From Bradyrhizobium pachyrhizi (GTDB lineage: Bacteria > Pseudomonadota > Alphaproteobacteria > Rhizobiales > Xanthobacteraceae): 57,554 nucleotides of DNA. Of the stretch, positions 15,673 to 24,071 are shown piece after piece. The stretch covers positions 186,479-244,032 of the forward strand of contig NZ_LFIQ01000119.1 in the NCBI RefSeq assembly GCF_001189245.1. The letters are read 5' to 3'. Both the position numbers and the translations under genes were made by a program. Every line of letters begins with the position of its first letter. Position 1 is the first letter of the stretch. The notes beneath the pieces were generated by a model. The model was given only the letters and a program-made list of their open reading frames with translations, was not told the origin of the DNA and made no database searches.

Positions 15673-18039
15673 TCAGGCGATCTTTTCCTCCCAGAGGGTG
15701 AGCACCGGGACCGGCTTCCCGATGGCGTAACCCTGGGCGTAATCGACCCCGATCTGGCGCAGCTCGTCCAGGATCGCGAGGTTCTCGACGAACTCCGCGA
15801 CCACCTGCTTCTGCATGATCTTCGCGGTCTTGGTGATCATCTCGACCATCGCCCGATCGACCTTGCTGTTCAGTATCTCCTTCACGAACGAACCGTCGAT
15901 CTTGATGATGTCGACCGGCAGGTGCTTCAGATAGGCGATCGAGGACATGCCGGTGCCGAAATCGTCGAGCGAGAAGCTGCAGCCGATCTCGCGCAGCCGC
16001 GCGATGAACTTCTGCGCCTCGTCGAGGTTCGAGATTGCGCTGGTCTCGGTGATCTCGAAACACACCGATGCCGGCGAAACGTCAAGTTGCGCGAACAGCC
16101 CGGCGACGAAGTCGACGAAGTCGCTGTCGCCGATGGTGGCGCCGGACAAATTGATGGCGTAGCTCGCAATCTTGCGCGGCTGGTGCTTGCGCTCGGCGAT
16201 GATCTCGAAGGCGCGGCGAACCACCCAGCGGTCGATCAGCGGCATCAGCCCGTAGCGTTCGGCGGCGGGCAGGAAACTGCCGGGCGGCACCAGCGCGCCG
16301 TTCTCGTCGCGCAGGCGCAGCAAGAGCTCGCGCCGGTCGTTGCCTTTCAGCGCGCCGTTCACCGGGCGGATCTCCTGCTCGTAGAGGCAGAAGCGTCCTT
16401 CGTCCAATCCCTTGCGAATGCGATTGACCCAGCTCATCTCGGCAACGCGCACGGCCATGCCGGTGTCGGACGGGCGGTGCTCCTGGACGCGGTTGCGTCC
16501 CTTGTCCTTGGCAAGGAAACAGGCAACGTCGGCAAGCCGCAACGCGTCCTGCACGCCGGCGCTGTCGGCCAGCCCGACCAGGCCGATGCTCGCGCTGATC
16601 CGGAAGCTCGACCCCTCATAAACGAAGTTCGACTGCTCGATCACCGCCCTGATCCGCTCCGCGACGTCGGCAGCGACGTCGTGCGTCGCGGAGCCGTCGT
16701 CACGCAGCAGAATGCCGAACTCGTCGCCGCCAAGACGCGCGACGAGGCCGCTGCTGCCGACTTCGGTTGCAAGCAGCCTCGCCACCTGCTTCAGCAACCG
16801 GTCGCCCGCCATATGGCCGCAGGTGTCGTTGACGATCTTGAACTGATCGAGATCGATCAGCATCAGGTCGGCGCCGATGGCCGGCGAGCCCGACATCGCC
16901 TTGTGCAGTTCGAACTCGAACTGCCGCCGGTTGGCAAGGCCGGTCAGCGCGTCATGCGAGGCAGCCCACGCCAATTCCTCGACCAGCCGCCGCTCGGCAG
17001 TCATGTCGTGAATGATCATGACTCGGCCCGCCGGTTCTCCGGCATGCACGATCGGGGTCTCGACCACCGAGACCGGCACGCTGGAGTGGTCCGGCCGCAC
17101 CAGGAGCTGCGGCCGGCTTTCGTCGGCGGCGTCGAACGATCCGCGCACCGGCTGTTCGGCAATGTTGAACAGCGACGCCAGCGACCGTCCCGTCACCTCC
17201 TGCCCTGCCGCCATGAGCCGCTGCGCGGCGGCGTTCACGTAGTCGACCCGATCGTCCTGCGTCGTCACGATGACGGCATCGCCGATCGACGCCAGCGTGA
17301 GCTGGGCGCGCTCCTTCTCGACCGCGAGCGCGGTCTCGGCAAGCCAGCGCCGCCACAGCATCCGCCTCGTGTGGACCAGCACGATGCCGGCAAGGCAAGC
17401 CGCGATCACGAGGTTGACCAGCAGCAGCAGCGCGGAGACCTGCCGCGACGCCTTGCCGAGATGATCGGAGAAATCGACGGCGAGCGTGCTCAGCGCGGCG
17501 TCGACCATACCGATCCGTTCGGCCCAATGCCGGATGGTCGCAGCCGACGGGTCGTGCAGCGCGACGTCGCTCGCGGCCTCGTTCCGGATTTCAATCAGCT
17601 GATCGAGCAACGCATCCGAATTGCGCCATGCCGTCACCGCGCCCGCCACGTGGTGCATTGTGCGGAAGTATTTGAACAGCCAGATCAGGCCGCCGATGTC
17701 GTCATCATGATTACCTGCCCTGGCGAAGCCGGCGCTCGCCACCGCGTCATTGTCGCCAGGCGCCTCCAGGGCGCGCCGCGCCGTACGATCGGCCAGCGGC
17801 ACCGCGATCGCGGCATCGAACTTCTGCAGATAGAGCGGCGCGCCTGTGCTGACATAGGTCTGCAGGTAGTGGATGGCGTCCTTCTGCCCCTTCGACCACA
17901 TGCTTTCGCCGGCCACATAGGCCCTGACCGCCGACATCACCTGCAGGCTGCCCACCGACAGGCCGCCGAGCAGCAGCACGATGGCCAGCAGCGGCCCCAC
18001 CACCCGCCACAATGACCAGCTTCGAAACGAAAAGAACAT
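15673..18039 (-). CDS. Membrane sensor PAS-GGDEF-EAL protein
   Basis: 788 residues. It has a first transmembrane helix (VVGPLLAIVLLLGGLSVGSL), a periplasmic sensor of about 170 residues, and a second helix (SALLLLVNLVIAACLAGIVL). A PAS domain follows (LASIGDAVIVTTQDDRVDYV), then GGDEF at residues 437-441 and an EAL-type domain. The EAL loop reads RRELLLRLR at 571, which still fits the ExLxR rule although the literal EAL triplet is lost. DDFGTGMSSIAYLKHLP and KIDGSFVKEI are intact, so phosphodiesterase activity is plausible. ATG 18039 is used; TTG at 18045 is also open. It is probably a bifunctional c-di-GMP enzyme responding to an external signal. Confidence 0.88.
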   Translation of the reverse strand: MFFSFRSWSLWRVVGPLLAIVLLLGGLSVGSLQVMSAVRAYVAGESMWSKGQKDAIHYLQTYVSTGAPLYLQKFDAAIAVPLADRTARRALEAPGDNDAVASAGFARAGNHDDDIGGLIWLFKYFRTMHHVAGAVTAWRNSDALLDQLIEIRNEAASDVALHDPSAATIRHWAERIGMVDAALSTLAVDFSDHLGKASRQVSALLLLVNLVIAACLAGIVLVHTRRMLWRRWLAETALAVEKERAQLTLASIGDAVIVTTQDDRVDYVNAAAQRLMAAGQEVTGRSLASLFNIAEQPVRGSFDAADESRPQLLVRPDHSSVPVSVVETPIVHAGEPAGRVMIIHDMTAERRLVEELAWAASHDALTGLANRRQFEFELHKAMSGSPAIGADLMLIDLDQFKIVNDTCGHMAGDRLLKQVARLLATEVGSSGLVARLGGDEFGILLRDDGSATHDVAADVAERIRAVIEQSNFVYEGSSFRISASIGLVGLADSAGVQDALRLADVACFLAKDKGRNRVQEHRPSDTGMAVRVAEMSWVNRIRKGLDEGRFCLYEQEIRPVNGALKGNDRRELLLRLRDENGALVPPGSFLPAAERYGLMPLIDRWVVRRAFEIIAERKHQPRKIASYAINLSGATIGDSDFVDFVAGLFAQLDVSPASVCFEITETSAISNLDEAQKFIARLREIGCSFSLDDFGTGMSSIAYLKHLPVDIIKIDGSFVKEILNSKVDRAMVEMITKTAKIMQKQVVAEFVENLAILDELRQIGVDYAQGYAIGKPVPVLTLWEEKIA

Positions 18040-18176
18040 GCCCAATGCGCCCCGACCCTGAAATTTATCGGGTAGCCTAGGAACGGTGACTTAACCTCAC
18101 GTTGCAAAACGGGATGAGTTTGAAACGACTTGGCAGCAGCGCAATTGCGTCAAACTTTACGCAACGGCCGCGACGC

Positions 18177-18587
18177 TCAAGGACGCAGCGTCGGCGACGT
18201 GTTCGGCGCGGGCGCCTGCTCCATCTCGGCCACCTCGGGCAGCTTGTCGGCGTGAACGGCCAACGGCGTGCCGATCCAGAGCGGATCGTCGTGGTGGTCG
18301 CGGCGCGGATTGGTGGTGTTGGGATGGACCAGGATGCTCAGGCTGCCATGGTTCAGCATCAGCCACGGCACCAGCGTCGGAAACAGTTCTGCCGCAAACG
18401 CCACCTGATACATCGCCTGATCGTGCGGGCCGACCTTGACATCGTGCCAGCGCCCGAGCGTGACCAGGAAGCGCTCGCCGATCCAGTTGCGCAGCCGCTC
18501 CGCCTCATCCCGGCTGGTCGCGGGGTCGTAATAGACATGAGCGTGATAGCTCGCGATCTCGCCGATCGTCCGTGGCGCGCCCGTCAT
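18177..18587 (-). CDS. DOPA 4,5-dioxygenase family protein
   Basis: 136 residues, the usual size for bacterial members. The family motif EIASYHAHVYYDPATS near the start and VGPHDQAMYQVAF then WLMLNHGSLSILVHP carry the histidines thought to bind iron. In fungi and plants the family cleaves DOPA extradiol; in bacteria the physiological substrate is unknown. ATG 18587 follows AAGGAG. It lies 21 bp downstream of a methyltransferase gene on the same strand and may be cotranscribed. Confidence 0.8.
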   Translation of the reverse strand: MTGAPRTIGEIASYHAHVYYDPATSRDEAERLRNWIGERFLVTLGRWHDVKVGPHDQAMYQVAFAAELFPTLVPWLMLNHGSLSILVHPNTTNPRRDHHDDPLWIGTPLAVHADKLPEVAEMEQAPAPNTSPTLRP

Positions 18588-18608
18588 CTCAGCTCTCCTT
18601 CTGACCGG

Positions 18609-19229
18609 TCATTTGCGCCGCAGCACACTGAACTGGAACGACTGCGTCGCGCCCCAGGGCGTGACGTGCCGGTGCGCCTCATGCGCGATCAACTCGAATG
18701 CCGGACCAATGGTCCTGCTGAGCGTCACGGGATCATAGCGCTGCACCGGCAGGCCGCTGCACTTCTCCGGGCCGTCCAGCGCAAAGGTGCCGATCACGGC
18801 GTGGCCATCTGCTTTGACGCCGCGATGCAGCCGGTCGAGATAGGCCGCGCGGTCTGGTTCCTCGACCAGGAAGTGGAACGCCGCACGATCGTGCCAGATG
18901 TCGAAGGCCTGCTCCGGCTGCCAGACCGTCGCGTCACCTACGATCCAGCGCACCGCGTCAGCTGCTGCGCCGATCCGCTCCCGCGCGCTCGCCAGCGCCG
19001 CCTCGGAGAGATCGAGCAGGGTCACATCATGAAAGCCGCTCGCCAGCAGCGCATCGACAAGTCGCGAAGCTCCGCTGCCGATGTCGACGATCGAGGCGTC
19101 GCGGCCGGGCGCAACCGATTCGATCAGGCGCAGCGAGGGCTGCGGATCGGCCTGCGACCAGCTCACCTGCTGCTCGCGCTTGGTCAGATAGACGGTCTGC
19201 CAATGCGATTGGCGATCAGAAGCAATCAT
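18609..19229 (-). CDS. Class I SAM-dependent methyltransferase
   Basis: 206 residues. SHWQTVYLTKREQQVSWSQ near the start and IVDIGSGASRLVDALLASG (motif I, SAM binding) followed by VTLLDLSEAALASARERI are typical of the small methyltransferase family often annotated next to thiopurine-type enzymes. The RAAFHFLVEEPDRAAYL segment supports that subfamily. Substrate unknown. I start at ATG 19229, where the conserved SHWQ region begins; the frame is open 18 codons further up, to 19283. The downstream neighbour is the DOPA dioxygenase-like gene. Confidence 0.82.
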   Translation of the reverse strand: MIASDRQSHWQTVYLTKREQQVSWSQADPQPSLRLIESVAPGRDASIVDIGSGASRLVDALLASGFHDVTLLDLSEAALASARERIGAAADAVRWIVGDATVWQPEQAFDIWHDRAAFHFLVEEPDRAAYLDRLHRGVKADGHAVIGTFALDGPEKCSGLPVQRYDPVTLSRTIGPAFELIAHEAHRHVTPWGATQSFQFSVLRRK

Positions 19230-19346
19230 GGCGATAGGTCCCGAAAGCGGCGCCAGCAACCCGCGTTGCGCACGATTAACCATGAGCTAGGCGCGGACGT
19301 TTCCCGCGTCAACCCGCAGCAGCCGACGCGCCAGCCTTGCAGCAGC

Positions 19347-19373
19347 AAATGCCGCATTTGATTTGCGGCATTT
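19347..19373. promoter_or_regulatory. Hairpin/inverted repeat between divergent genes
   Basis: AAATGCCGCA and TGCGGCATTT are perfect 10-bp arms with a 7-base loop. It lies between the methyltransferase start (19229) and the unknown gene at 19418, which diverge. A terminator is not expected there, so an operator or a leader structure is more likely. Speculative. Confidence 0.4.
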
Positions 19374-19417
19374 TCAGACTAACCTGACCGACAGGTTGAG
19401 ATCGGGGCGCCCGGGGG

Positions 19418-20122
19418 ATGGCCAACTTCGGCTGGACACGCGTCAACAAGCCTGCACAAGCGGAGGACGCCGCCAGCGACTTGCGCGGCCTCAGCGATCC
19501 GGCGGCGTTTCTCGCCGCGCTCGACAAGGTGGTCCCGCGCTATCTCGATCTCGCCGACAATGGCGTGCTGGTCTATCCGGCCTGCAAACGCAAGTCCGGC
19601 GATCTGCTCGGCGACATCAGTGCGATCTGGGAGCACACGCGGCTTGAAGCGATGCGCTATGTCCCGATGGTGCCTCGGCAGGACATCTCGCTGCTGGTCG
19701 ATCCGGCCCGCCAGGCGGAGATGATCGATGCTTTCCTGCGCCAGCGCGCACACGACAAGACCGTCGTCGATTTCACCGGCACCGCGATCGAAGACTACGG
19801 GATCGCGATCTACGCTGGCTTGAACTGGCTGAACCATTGCGGCGCCCTCGTGGGTGCCGATCCGCAAAAGTTCTCCGGCACATTGCGGAGCTTCCGCAGG
19901 GTCATGGTGGTCGCCCAACAGTGGTGGGCGATCGACGGCGCGGCCGAGCGCTGTCGGCAACTGCTCGAAGCGCGCGAACGGCCGCCGCTGGTGTTCTTCC
20001 TGCTGTGGGCCGAATGCACCAATTTGGCGCGGGAGATCGCGATCGCTGCGGCCGGTCCGAATGCAACCGAGGACACCATCTCGCGGATGCGCGCGGCCGA
20101 AGATCCGGAACAGCTGACCTAG
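19418..20122 (+). CDS. Conserved hypothetical protein
   Basis: 234 residues, soluble, with no signal peptide. I do not recognise a named domain. Notable segments are SDPAAFLAALDKVVPRYLDL, the IWEHTRLEAMRYVPMVPRQ stretch and ALVGADPQKFSGTLRSF, giving a helical protein with conserved Trp and Arg residues. ATG 19418 directly follows a GGGGG tract. It diverges from the methyltransferase and converges on the PilZ gene. Codon use looks like that of its neighbours, so it is probably a native gene. Confidence 0.65.
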   Translation: MANFGWTRVNKPAQAEDAASDLRGLSDPAAFLAALDKVVPRYLDLADNGVLVYPACKRKSGDLLGDISAIWEHTRLEAMRYVPMVPRQDISLLVDPARQAEMIDAFLRQRAHDKTVVDFTGTAIEDYGIAIYAGLNWLNHCGALVGADPQKFSGTLRSFRRVMVVAQQWWAIDGAAERCRQLLEARERPPLVFFLLWAECTNLAREIAIAAAGPNATEDTISRMRAAEDPEQLT

Positions 20123-20143
20123 GAAGCCGGCGGAGCCCGGCCG

Positions 20144-20797
20144 TCAGGCGACAGGGTCCCCGTCGGCGGACGCCAGCTGCAATTCCTTGGACTTGCGCGA
20201 GATCAGGCGGGCCAGCTCGCTCTGCTTGTAGGTCTCGACGAACTTGATGGCGAAGCCGTTCGGCAGATGCCGGACCACTCGCCCGACGCAGGCGCCGATC
20301 GCCAGCGGCATGCCGATCGGCGGCTGCGCCTCGGAGGAGACGGCCGCGCCGGACAGCGACATATCGATGATAAAGCAGCTCTGCATGGTGCCGTCCGCCA
20401 GCGTCAGCATGGCATGCGGCGCGACGGGAGCGAAACGCGGGTTGTTGCGCGCCTCGCGGATGCTCGGATCCTTTTGCTTCTTCTCGATCCAGGTCAGCTT
20501 GTCGGCGAACTTCTCACGCATGGCATGCGTCATCTCGAGCTCGAGCAGGAAGCTGCCGCCCATCGTGTCGGTGATGCAGCCGTCGAACTTGCCGAACTCC
20601 TCGAAATACGAAGTCAGCCGGTCGCCGACCTTGCCGACGACGGGCACGTCCACGATCATCCGGAACGGCGAGACGCGCGTGGTGCGGCAGGCGAAGGTGC
20701 GCAATTTGCCCTGGGCATCGTACCAGTTCGGCAACGTGTAGCTGCCGTTGACGGTGATCTTGACCGCGCGTTGCTTGAGAAACTTTTCGACGGACAC
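20144..20797 (-). CDS. PilZ-domain protein, two barrels
   Basis: 217 residues. The N-terminal half (residues 1-85) looks like a divergent PilZ barrel (RTFACRTTRVSPFRMIVDVP). The C-terminal half has the better match: EARNNPRFAPVAPHAMLTL gives an arginine-bearing arm and CFIIDMSLSGAAVSSE the DxSxxG motif. It likely binds c-di-GMP through the second domain. The start is GTG 20797. It stands alone, convergent with the gene at 19418. It adds to the cluster of two GGDEF-EAL proteins and another PilZ protein in this part of the window. Confidence 0.75.
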   Translation of the reverse strand: MSVEKFLKQRAVKITVNGSYTLPNWYDAQGKLRTFACRTTRVSPFRMIVDVPVVGKVGDRLTSYFEEFGKFDGCITDTMGGSFLLELEMTHAMREKFADKLTWIEKKQKDPSIREARNNPRFAPVAPHAMLTLADGTMQSCFIIDMSLSGAAVSSEAQPPIGMPLAIGACVGRVVRHLPNGFAIKFVETYKQSELARLISRKSKELQLASADGDPVA

Positions 20798-21188
20798 GAC
20801 TGAACCTCGCCCGAGGCGATGTGAATGTACGGAGGTCGGGATTGACCGGCTTCACTGCCGGTCCGGTGGTGGGGAAGTCTGCTACCGACGCGATGGTAGC
20901 GGGGAGCTGCGGCACGCATCCCAGCGCGTGGCGGAATGGTCTTGGCGCGATGGTCCTGGCGCGCAGGCGTACAGCCATACCGTCGAAAAACTAGGAAAAA
21001 GTTAAACCGGGGCGGAGCGCCGGCGGCGCACTCTATGGCGCAACCGTTGCGCGGCGGTTTATTTTGAGAACCGTACAACTACCGGGAGAGTTGCTGTCCG
21101 GTAATGCAATCGCGCCGTGCTCCAAACCGCCTGCCTCGGCTGTCGGCCGGGTGCTAGCCTTGGCCGAAATCAGACCGGACCCCCTCAT
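20798..21188. other. Intergenic region between PilZ gene and enoyl-CoA hydratase
   Basis: About 390 bases between divergent genes, with no open frame I would defend. It contains a two-unit 14-bp tandem repeat at 20936-20963 (ATGGTCTTGGCGCG, then the same with one change). It presumably contains both promoters. I see no clear operator. Confidence 0.4.
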
Positions 21189-22001
21189 ATGCCAAACCTG
21201 TCAAACAAACCGCTTGCCGACGGCAAGATCCTGCAAGACGTCGTCGACGGCGTCGGCGTCATCACCTTCAACAATCCCGACAAGCGCAATGCGATGTCGC
21301 TGGAGATGTGGGAGGGGCTCGGCGAGGCGCTGACGGCGTTGCGCGACGATCCGGGCGTCCGCGTCGTGATCCTGGTTGGCGCCGGCGACAAGGCCTTCGT
21401 ATCGGGCGCCGATATCAGCCAGTTCGAGAAGACCAGGCACAACGCCGAGGCCTCCGAGGAATATTCACGGCGCAGCGCCGCCCAGCGCGCCCTGCTCGCC
21501 GACTATCCGAAGCCGACCATCGCCTGCATCCGCGGCTTCTGCCTTGGCGGCGGCATGCAGGTCGCGATGCTGACCGATATCCGCATCTCCGGCGCCAGCG
21601 GCCAGTTCGGCATTCCCGCCGCCAAGCTCGGCATCGCCTATGGCTATGACGGGCTGCGCCACCTGGTGTCGCTGGTCGGCCCGTCCTGGGCGCGGCTGAT
21701 CATGTATACCGGCATGCGGATCGATTCCGCCGAGGCGCTGCGGATCGGCCTCGTCGATCGCGTGCTGCCGGACGCCGAGCTCTGGGACGCGACCATGGAG
21801 ATCGCGCGCACCATTTCCGGCAACGCGCCGCTGGCGATCAAGGCCGCCAAGATCACCATTGCGCAGGTGCTGAAGGATCCAGCCGACCGCGACATGGCCG
21901 CGATCAAGCAGGTCGGCATCGAATGCATGGATAGCGCGGACTTCCGCGAAGGCCGCAGCGCCTTCATGGAAAAGCGCGAGCCGCAGTTCAAGGGCCGCTA
22001 A
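21189..22001 (+). CDS. Enoyl-CoA hydratase/isomerase (crotonase family)
   Basis: 270 residues. Crotonase features: FNNPDKRNAMSLEMWEGL, AFVSGADISQFEK (oxyanion-hole strand), CIRGFCLGGGMQVAMLTD (second oxyanion glycine) and FGIPAAKLGIAYG. The residue usually supplying the first catalytic Glu (after GGG) is not clearly present, so isomerase, hydratase or another acyl-CoA reaction are all possible. ATG 21189 begins the conserved N-terminus; the open frame upstream is not convincing. The gene is followed by a strong hairpin at 22025. Confidence 0.85.
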   Translation: MPNLSNKPLADGKILQDVVDGVGVITFNNPDKRNAMSLEMWEGLGEALTALRDDPGVRVVILVGAGDKAFVSGADISQFEKTRHNAEASEEYSRRSAAQRALLADYPKPTIACIRGFCLGGGMQVAMLTDIRISGASGQFGIPAAKLGIAYGYDGLRHLVSLVGPSWARLIMYTGMRIDSAEALRIGLVDRVLPDAELWDATMEIARTISGNAPLAIKAAKITIAQVLKDPADRDMAAIKQVGIECMDSADFREGRSAFMEKREPQFKGR

Positions 22002-22024
22002 CGGCGTCCCCATCCTCACCTGTC

Positions 22025-22047
22025 ATCGCCCGGTTCAACCGGGCGAT
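22025..22047. terminator. Hairpin after enoyl-CoA hydratase gene
   Basis: ATCGCCCGGTT and AACCGGGCGAT form perfect 11-bp arms around one base. It starts 24 bp after the stop codon at 22001. It has no T-run, so termination is inferred from position. The flanking TGTCATCGCC has a reverse partner at 22115-22124, making the whole a REP-like element. Confidence 0.55.
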
Positions 22048-22278
22048 CCTGAACGCCGCGGCCATCGGCTCAAGCACGACTCGCCTCTGGAATACCGGAT
22101 TACCCGCATGCGCAGGCGATGACACCGGATGGCTACTGTGATATTTCTGTATAACGGAATAATACCGCCGATTTGCCCGACGCGCCAGGCTGCCTGGTCG
22201 AACGCCGGCCGCCGGCGGCTACTTTGCATGGGGTTGTTTTCGATATTTTGGCAGTTTGCTCGCGATTGAACCTGCCCG

Positions 22279-23061
22279 CTACTTCTTCTCGCTGACCGGC
22301 ACCGTGTAGTTCAGGATCAACCGCCCGCCGTCGGGATAGATGGTCTGGCCGGTGATGTAGGAGGCATCGTCGCTGGCCAGGAATGCCACGACGGAGGCGA
22401 CCTCGCTCGGCTCGCCACAGCGGCCGGCCGGCGTCCGCGACAGCACGCTGCGCCGCGCGTCCTCCGAGGAGAAGATCGCCGTCGCCACCATCTCGGTCAG
22501 GATCGTGCCGGGTCCGACCGCCACGACGCGAATGCCGTGCGGCGCCAGCGCCACGGCGGCGACCGAGGTGAGCTGCTTCATCGCGCCCTTGGACATCGCA
22601 TAGGTCGCGAGCGAGGGGATCGCGAGCAGCGCGTTGACCGAGGACATGTTGACGACGACGCCGCCACCGCCCTGCGCGATCATCTGGCGCGCCGCGGCCT
22701 GGACGCCGAAGAACGCGCCCTTGAGGTTGATGCCCATCACGTCGTCGAATTCGGCCTCGCTGATGTCGAGGAAGTCGCGGTTGCGCGCGACGCCGGCATT
22801 GTTGACCATGACGTCGAGCCGGCCGAACTCCTTCACCGCGGTCGCGACAATGCGATCGACATCGGCGCGCTTGCTGACGTCGGCCTCGACCGCCCGCAAC
22901 TGATCGATATGTCCGAGGTCCTGGGCGGTGTGGACAAGCCCTGCAGCGTCGACATCCGAGATGACGACCCTGGCGCCGTCGGACAGGAAGCGCGCCGCGC
23001 AGGCCTTGCCGATGCCGCGTGCCGCTCCGGTGATGGCGACGACCTTGCCGGAATTCTTCAT
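22279..23061 (-). CDS. SDR family oxidoreductase
   Basis: 260 residues, classical short-chain dehydrogenase. AITGAARGIGKACAARFL is the TGxxxGxG cofactor site, DVDAAGL after beta-2 suggests NAD, then VNNAGVARN, and the active site is NMSSVNALLAIPSLATYAMSKG (Ser, Tyr, Lys). ASYITGQTIYPDGGR closes the fold. The start overlaps the stop of the DUF1932 gene as ATGA, so it is the last gene of a four-gene operon. It probably oxidises a hydroxyl group of the pathway's intermediate. Confidence 0.88.
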   Translation of the reverse strand: MKNSGKVVAITGAARGIGKACAARFLSDGARVVISDVDAAGLVHTAQDLGHIDQLRAVEADVSKRADVDRIVATAVKEFGRLDVMVNNAGVARNRDFLDISEAEFDDVMGINLKGAFFGVQAAARQMIAQGGGGVVVNMSSVNALLAIPSLATYAMSKGAMKQLTSVAAVALAPHGIRVVAVGPGTILTEMVATAIFSSEDARRSVLSRTPAGRCGEPSEVASVVAFLASDDASYITGQTIYPDGGRLILNYTVPVSEKK

Positions 23062-24071
23062 GGGAGTGCCTCCAGAACAAACTGTTCATGGAGCAATAGC
23101 GCATTGCGCGTCGGCAGGGAACGCGGCGGATTCTCCGGGCGAGACCTCAGGGACTTGATGCGCGCGAGAATCCGGTCGGCCTCGGTACGCCAGTCGGCGC
23201 TGCGGGCGAAGTCCGGCGTTCCCTTGGCTCCGAACACGCCCTCATCGGCAAGATCGGCGATCCAGCCCTGGCGCTCGGCGGTGCCCGAGGCAGACCACGG
23301 CGTCAGCCCGGCCTCGCGCACGGTCTCCGCCACCTCGCGCACCTCCTCGGCGCGCCGCCGGCCGTGCTCGATCACTCGCTGAAAGAAATAGGCGCCCTGC
23401 TTCTCCCAGTCGATCGACGGAAAGGTTTCCTTGAGCGAGGCGAGCACCGCATCCTCGACGCCATAGGCGCGTGCGGTGGTGAAGCTCTCGATCACCATGG
23501 CCTCCAGCCCCTTGATCATGATGCAGCGGCACATCTTGACCGCCGAGGAGACGCCAAGCTCGTCACTTGCGACCTTCGCCGCAAAGCCGAGCGCGAACAG
23601 CTGCGGCGCGAGCTCCCGCGCGCCTTGGCCGCCGAGCAGCAGCGGCACCTTGATCCGGTACGGCGGCAGCGAGGTCATCACCGCGCCCTCGACATAGCGG
23701 CCACCGGCGCCGTCGATGTGCGCCGCCGCGCGCCGCTTGGCGCCGGGCGAGGCCGAGTTGAAGTCGAGAAACCAAGCGCCGTTGCGGATTGCGGGCGCGC
23801 AGGCCGCGGCCACCGGCACCGCCTGGCTCGCCGTCACCGCCGAGATGATGAAATCGGCCCGCGCCGCGAGATCGGCATGGGATTGTGCGAGCTCGACGCC
23901 GATCTCGGCCGCGTGTGCGCGCAGCGCCGCGCCCTGCCCGCGGTCAAGCTTGATGTCGTAGGCCGAAACCCTCACGCCCTGCTGGCGCAGATCCTCGGCA
24001 AGGATGCGGCCGACCTCGCCATAGCCCAGCATGCCGATTTGCCATTGCCTCGGATCGCCGGAGATTGTCAT
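23058..24071 (-). CDS. NAD(P)-dependent oxidoreductase with DUF1932 domain
   Basis: 337 residues. The N-terminus has a Rossmann fold, IGMLGYGEVGRILAEDLRQQG, of the 6-phosphogluconate/3-hydroxyisobutyrate dehydrogenase type, with FLDFNSASPGAKRRAAAHID as the substrate loop. The C-terminal helical DUF1932 domain contains SAVKMCRCIMIKGLEAMVIE with the conserved lysine. ATG 24071 overlaps the upstream stop (TGATG), and its own stop overlaps the SDR start. It probably acts on a beta-hydroxyacid; relatives occur in phthalate, protocatechuate and lignin-monomer pathways. The open frame up to 24587 lies inside the next gene and is not coding. Confidence 0.82.
   Translation of the reverse strand: MTISGDPRQWQIGMLGYGEVGRILAEDLRQQGVRVSAYDIKLDRGQGAALRAHAAEIGVELAQSHADLAARADFIISAVTASQAVPVAAACAPAIRNGAWFLDFNSASPGAKRRAAAHIDGAGGRYVEGAVMTSLPPYRIKVPLLLGGQGARELAPQLFALGFAAKVASDELGVSSAVKMCRCIMIKGLEAMVIESFTTARAYGVEDAVLASLKETFPSIDWEKQGAYFFQRVIEHGRRRAEEVREVAETVREAGLTPWSASGTAERQGWIADLADEGVFGAKGTPDFARSADWRTEADRILARIKSLRSRPENPPRSLPTRNALLLHEQFVLEALP

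Noticed and set aside
15451..18015. 854-codon frame on the plus strand
   Set aside because: It lies antisense to the PAS-GGDEF-EAL gene; the translation is the Arg/His/Asp-rich type made by the opposite strand of GC-rich genes.
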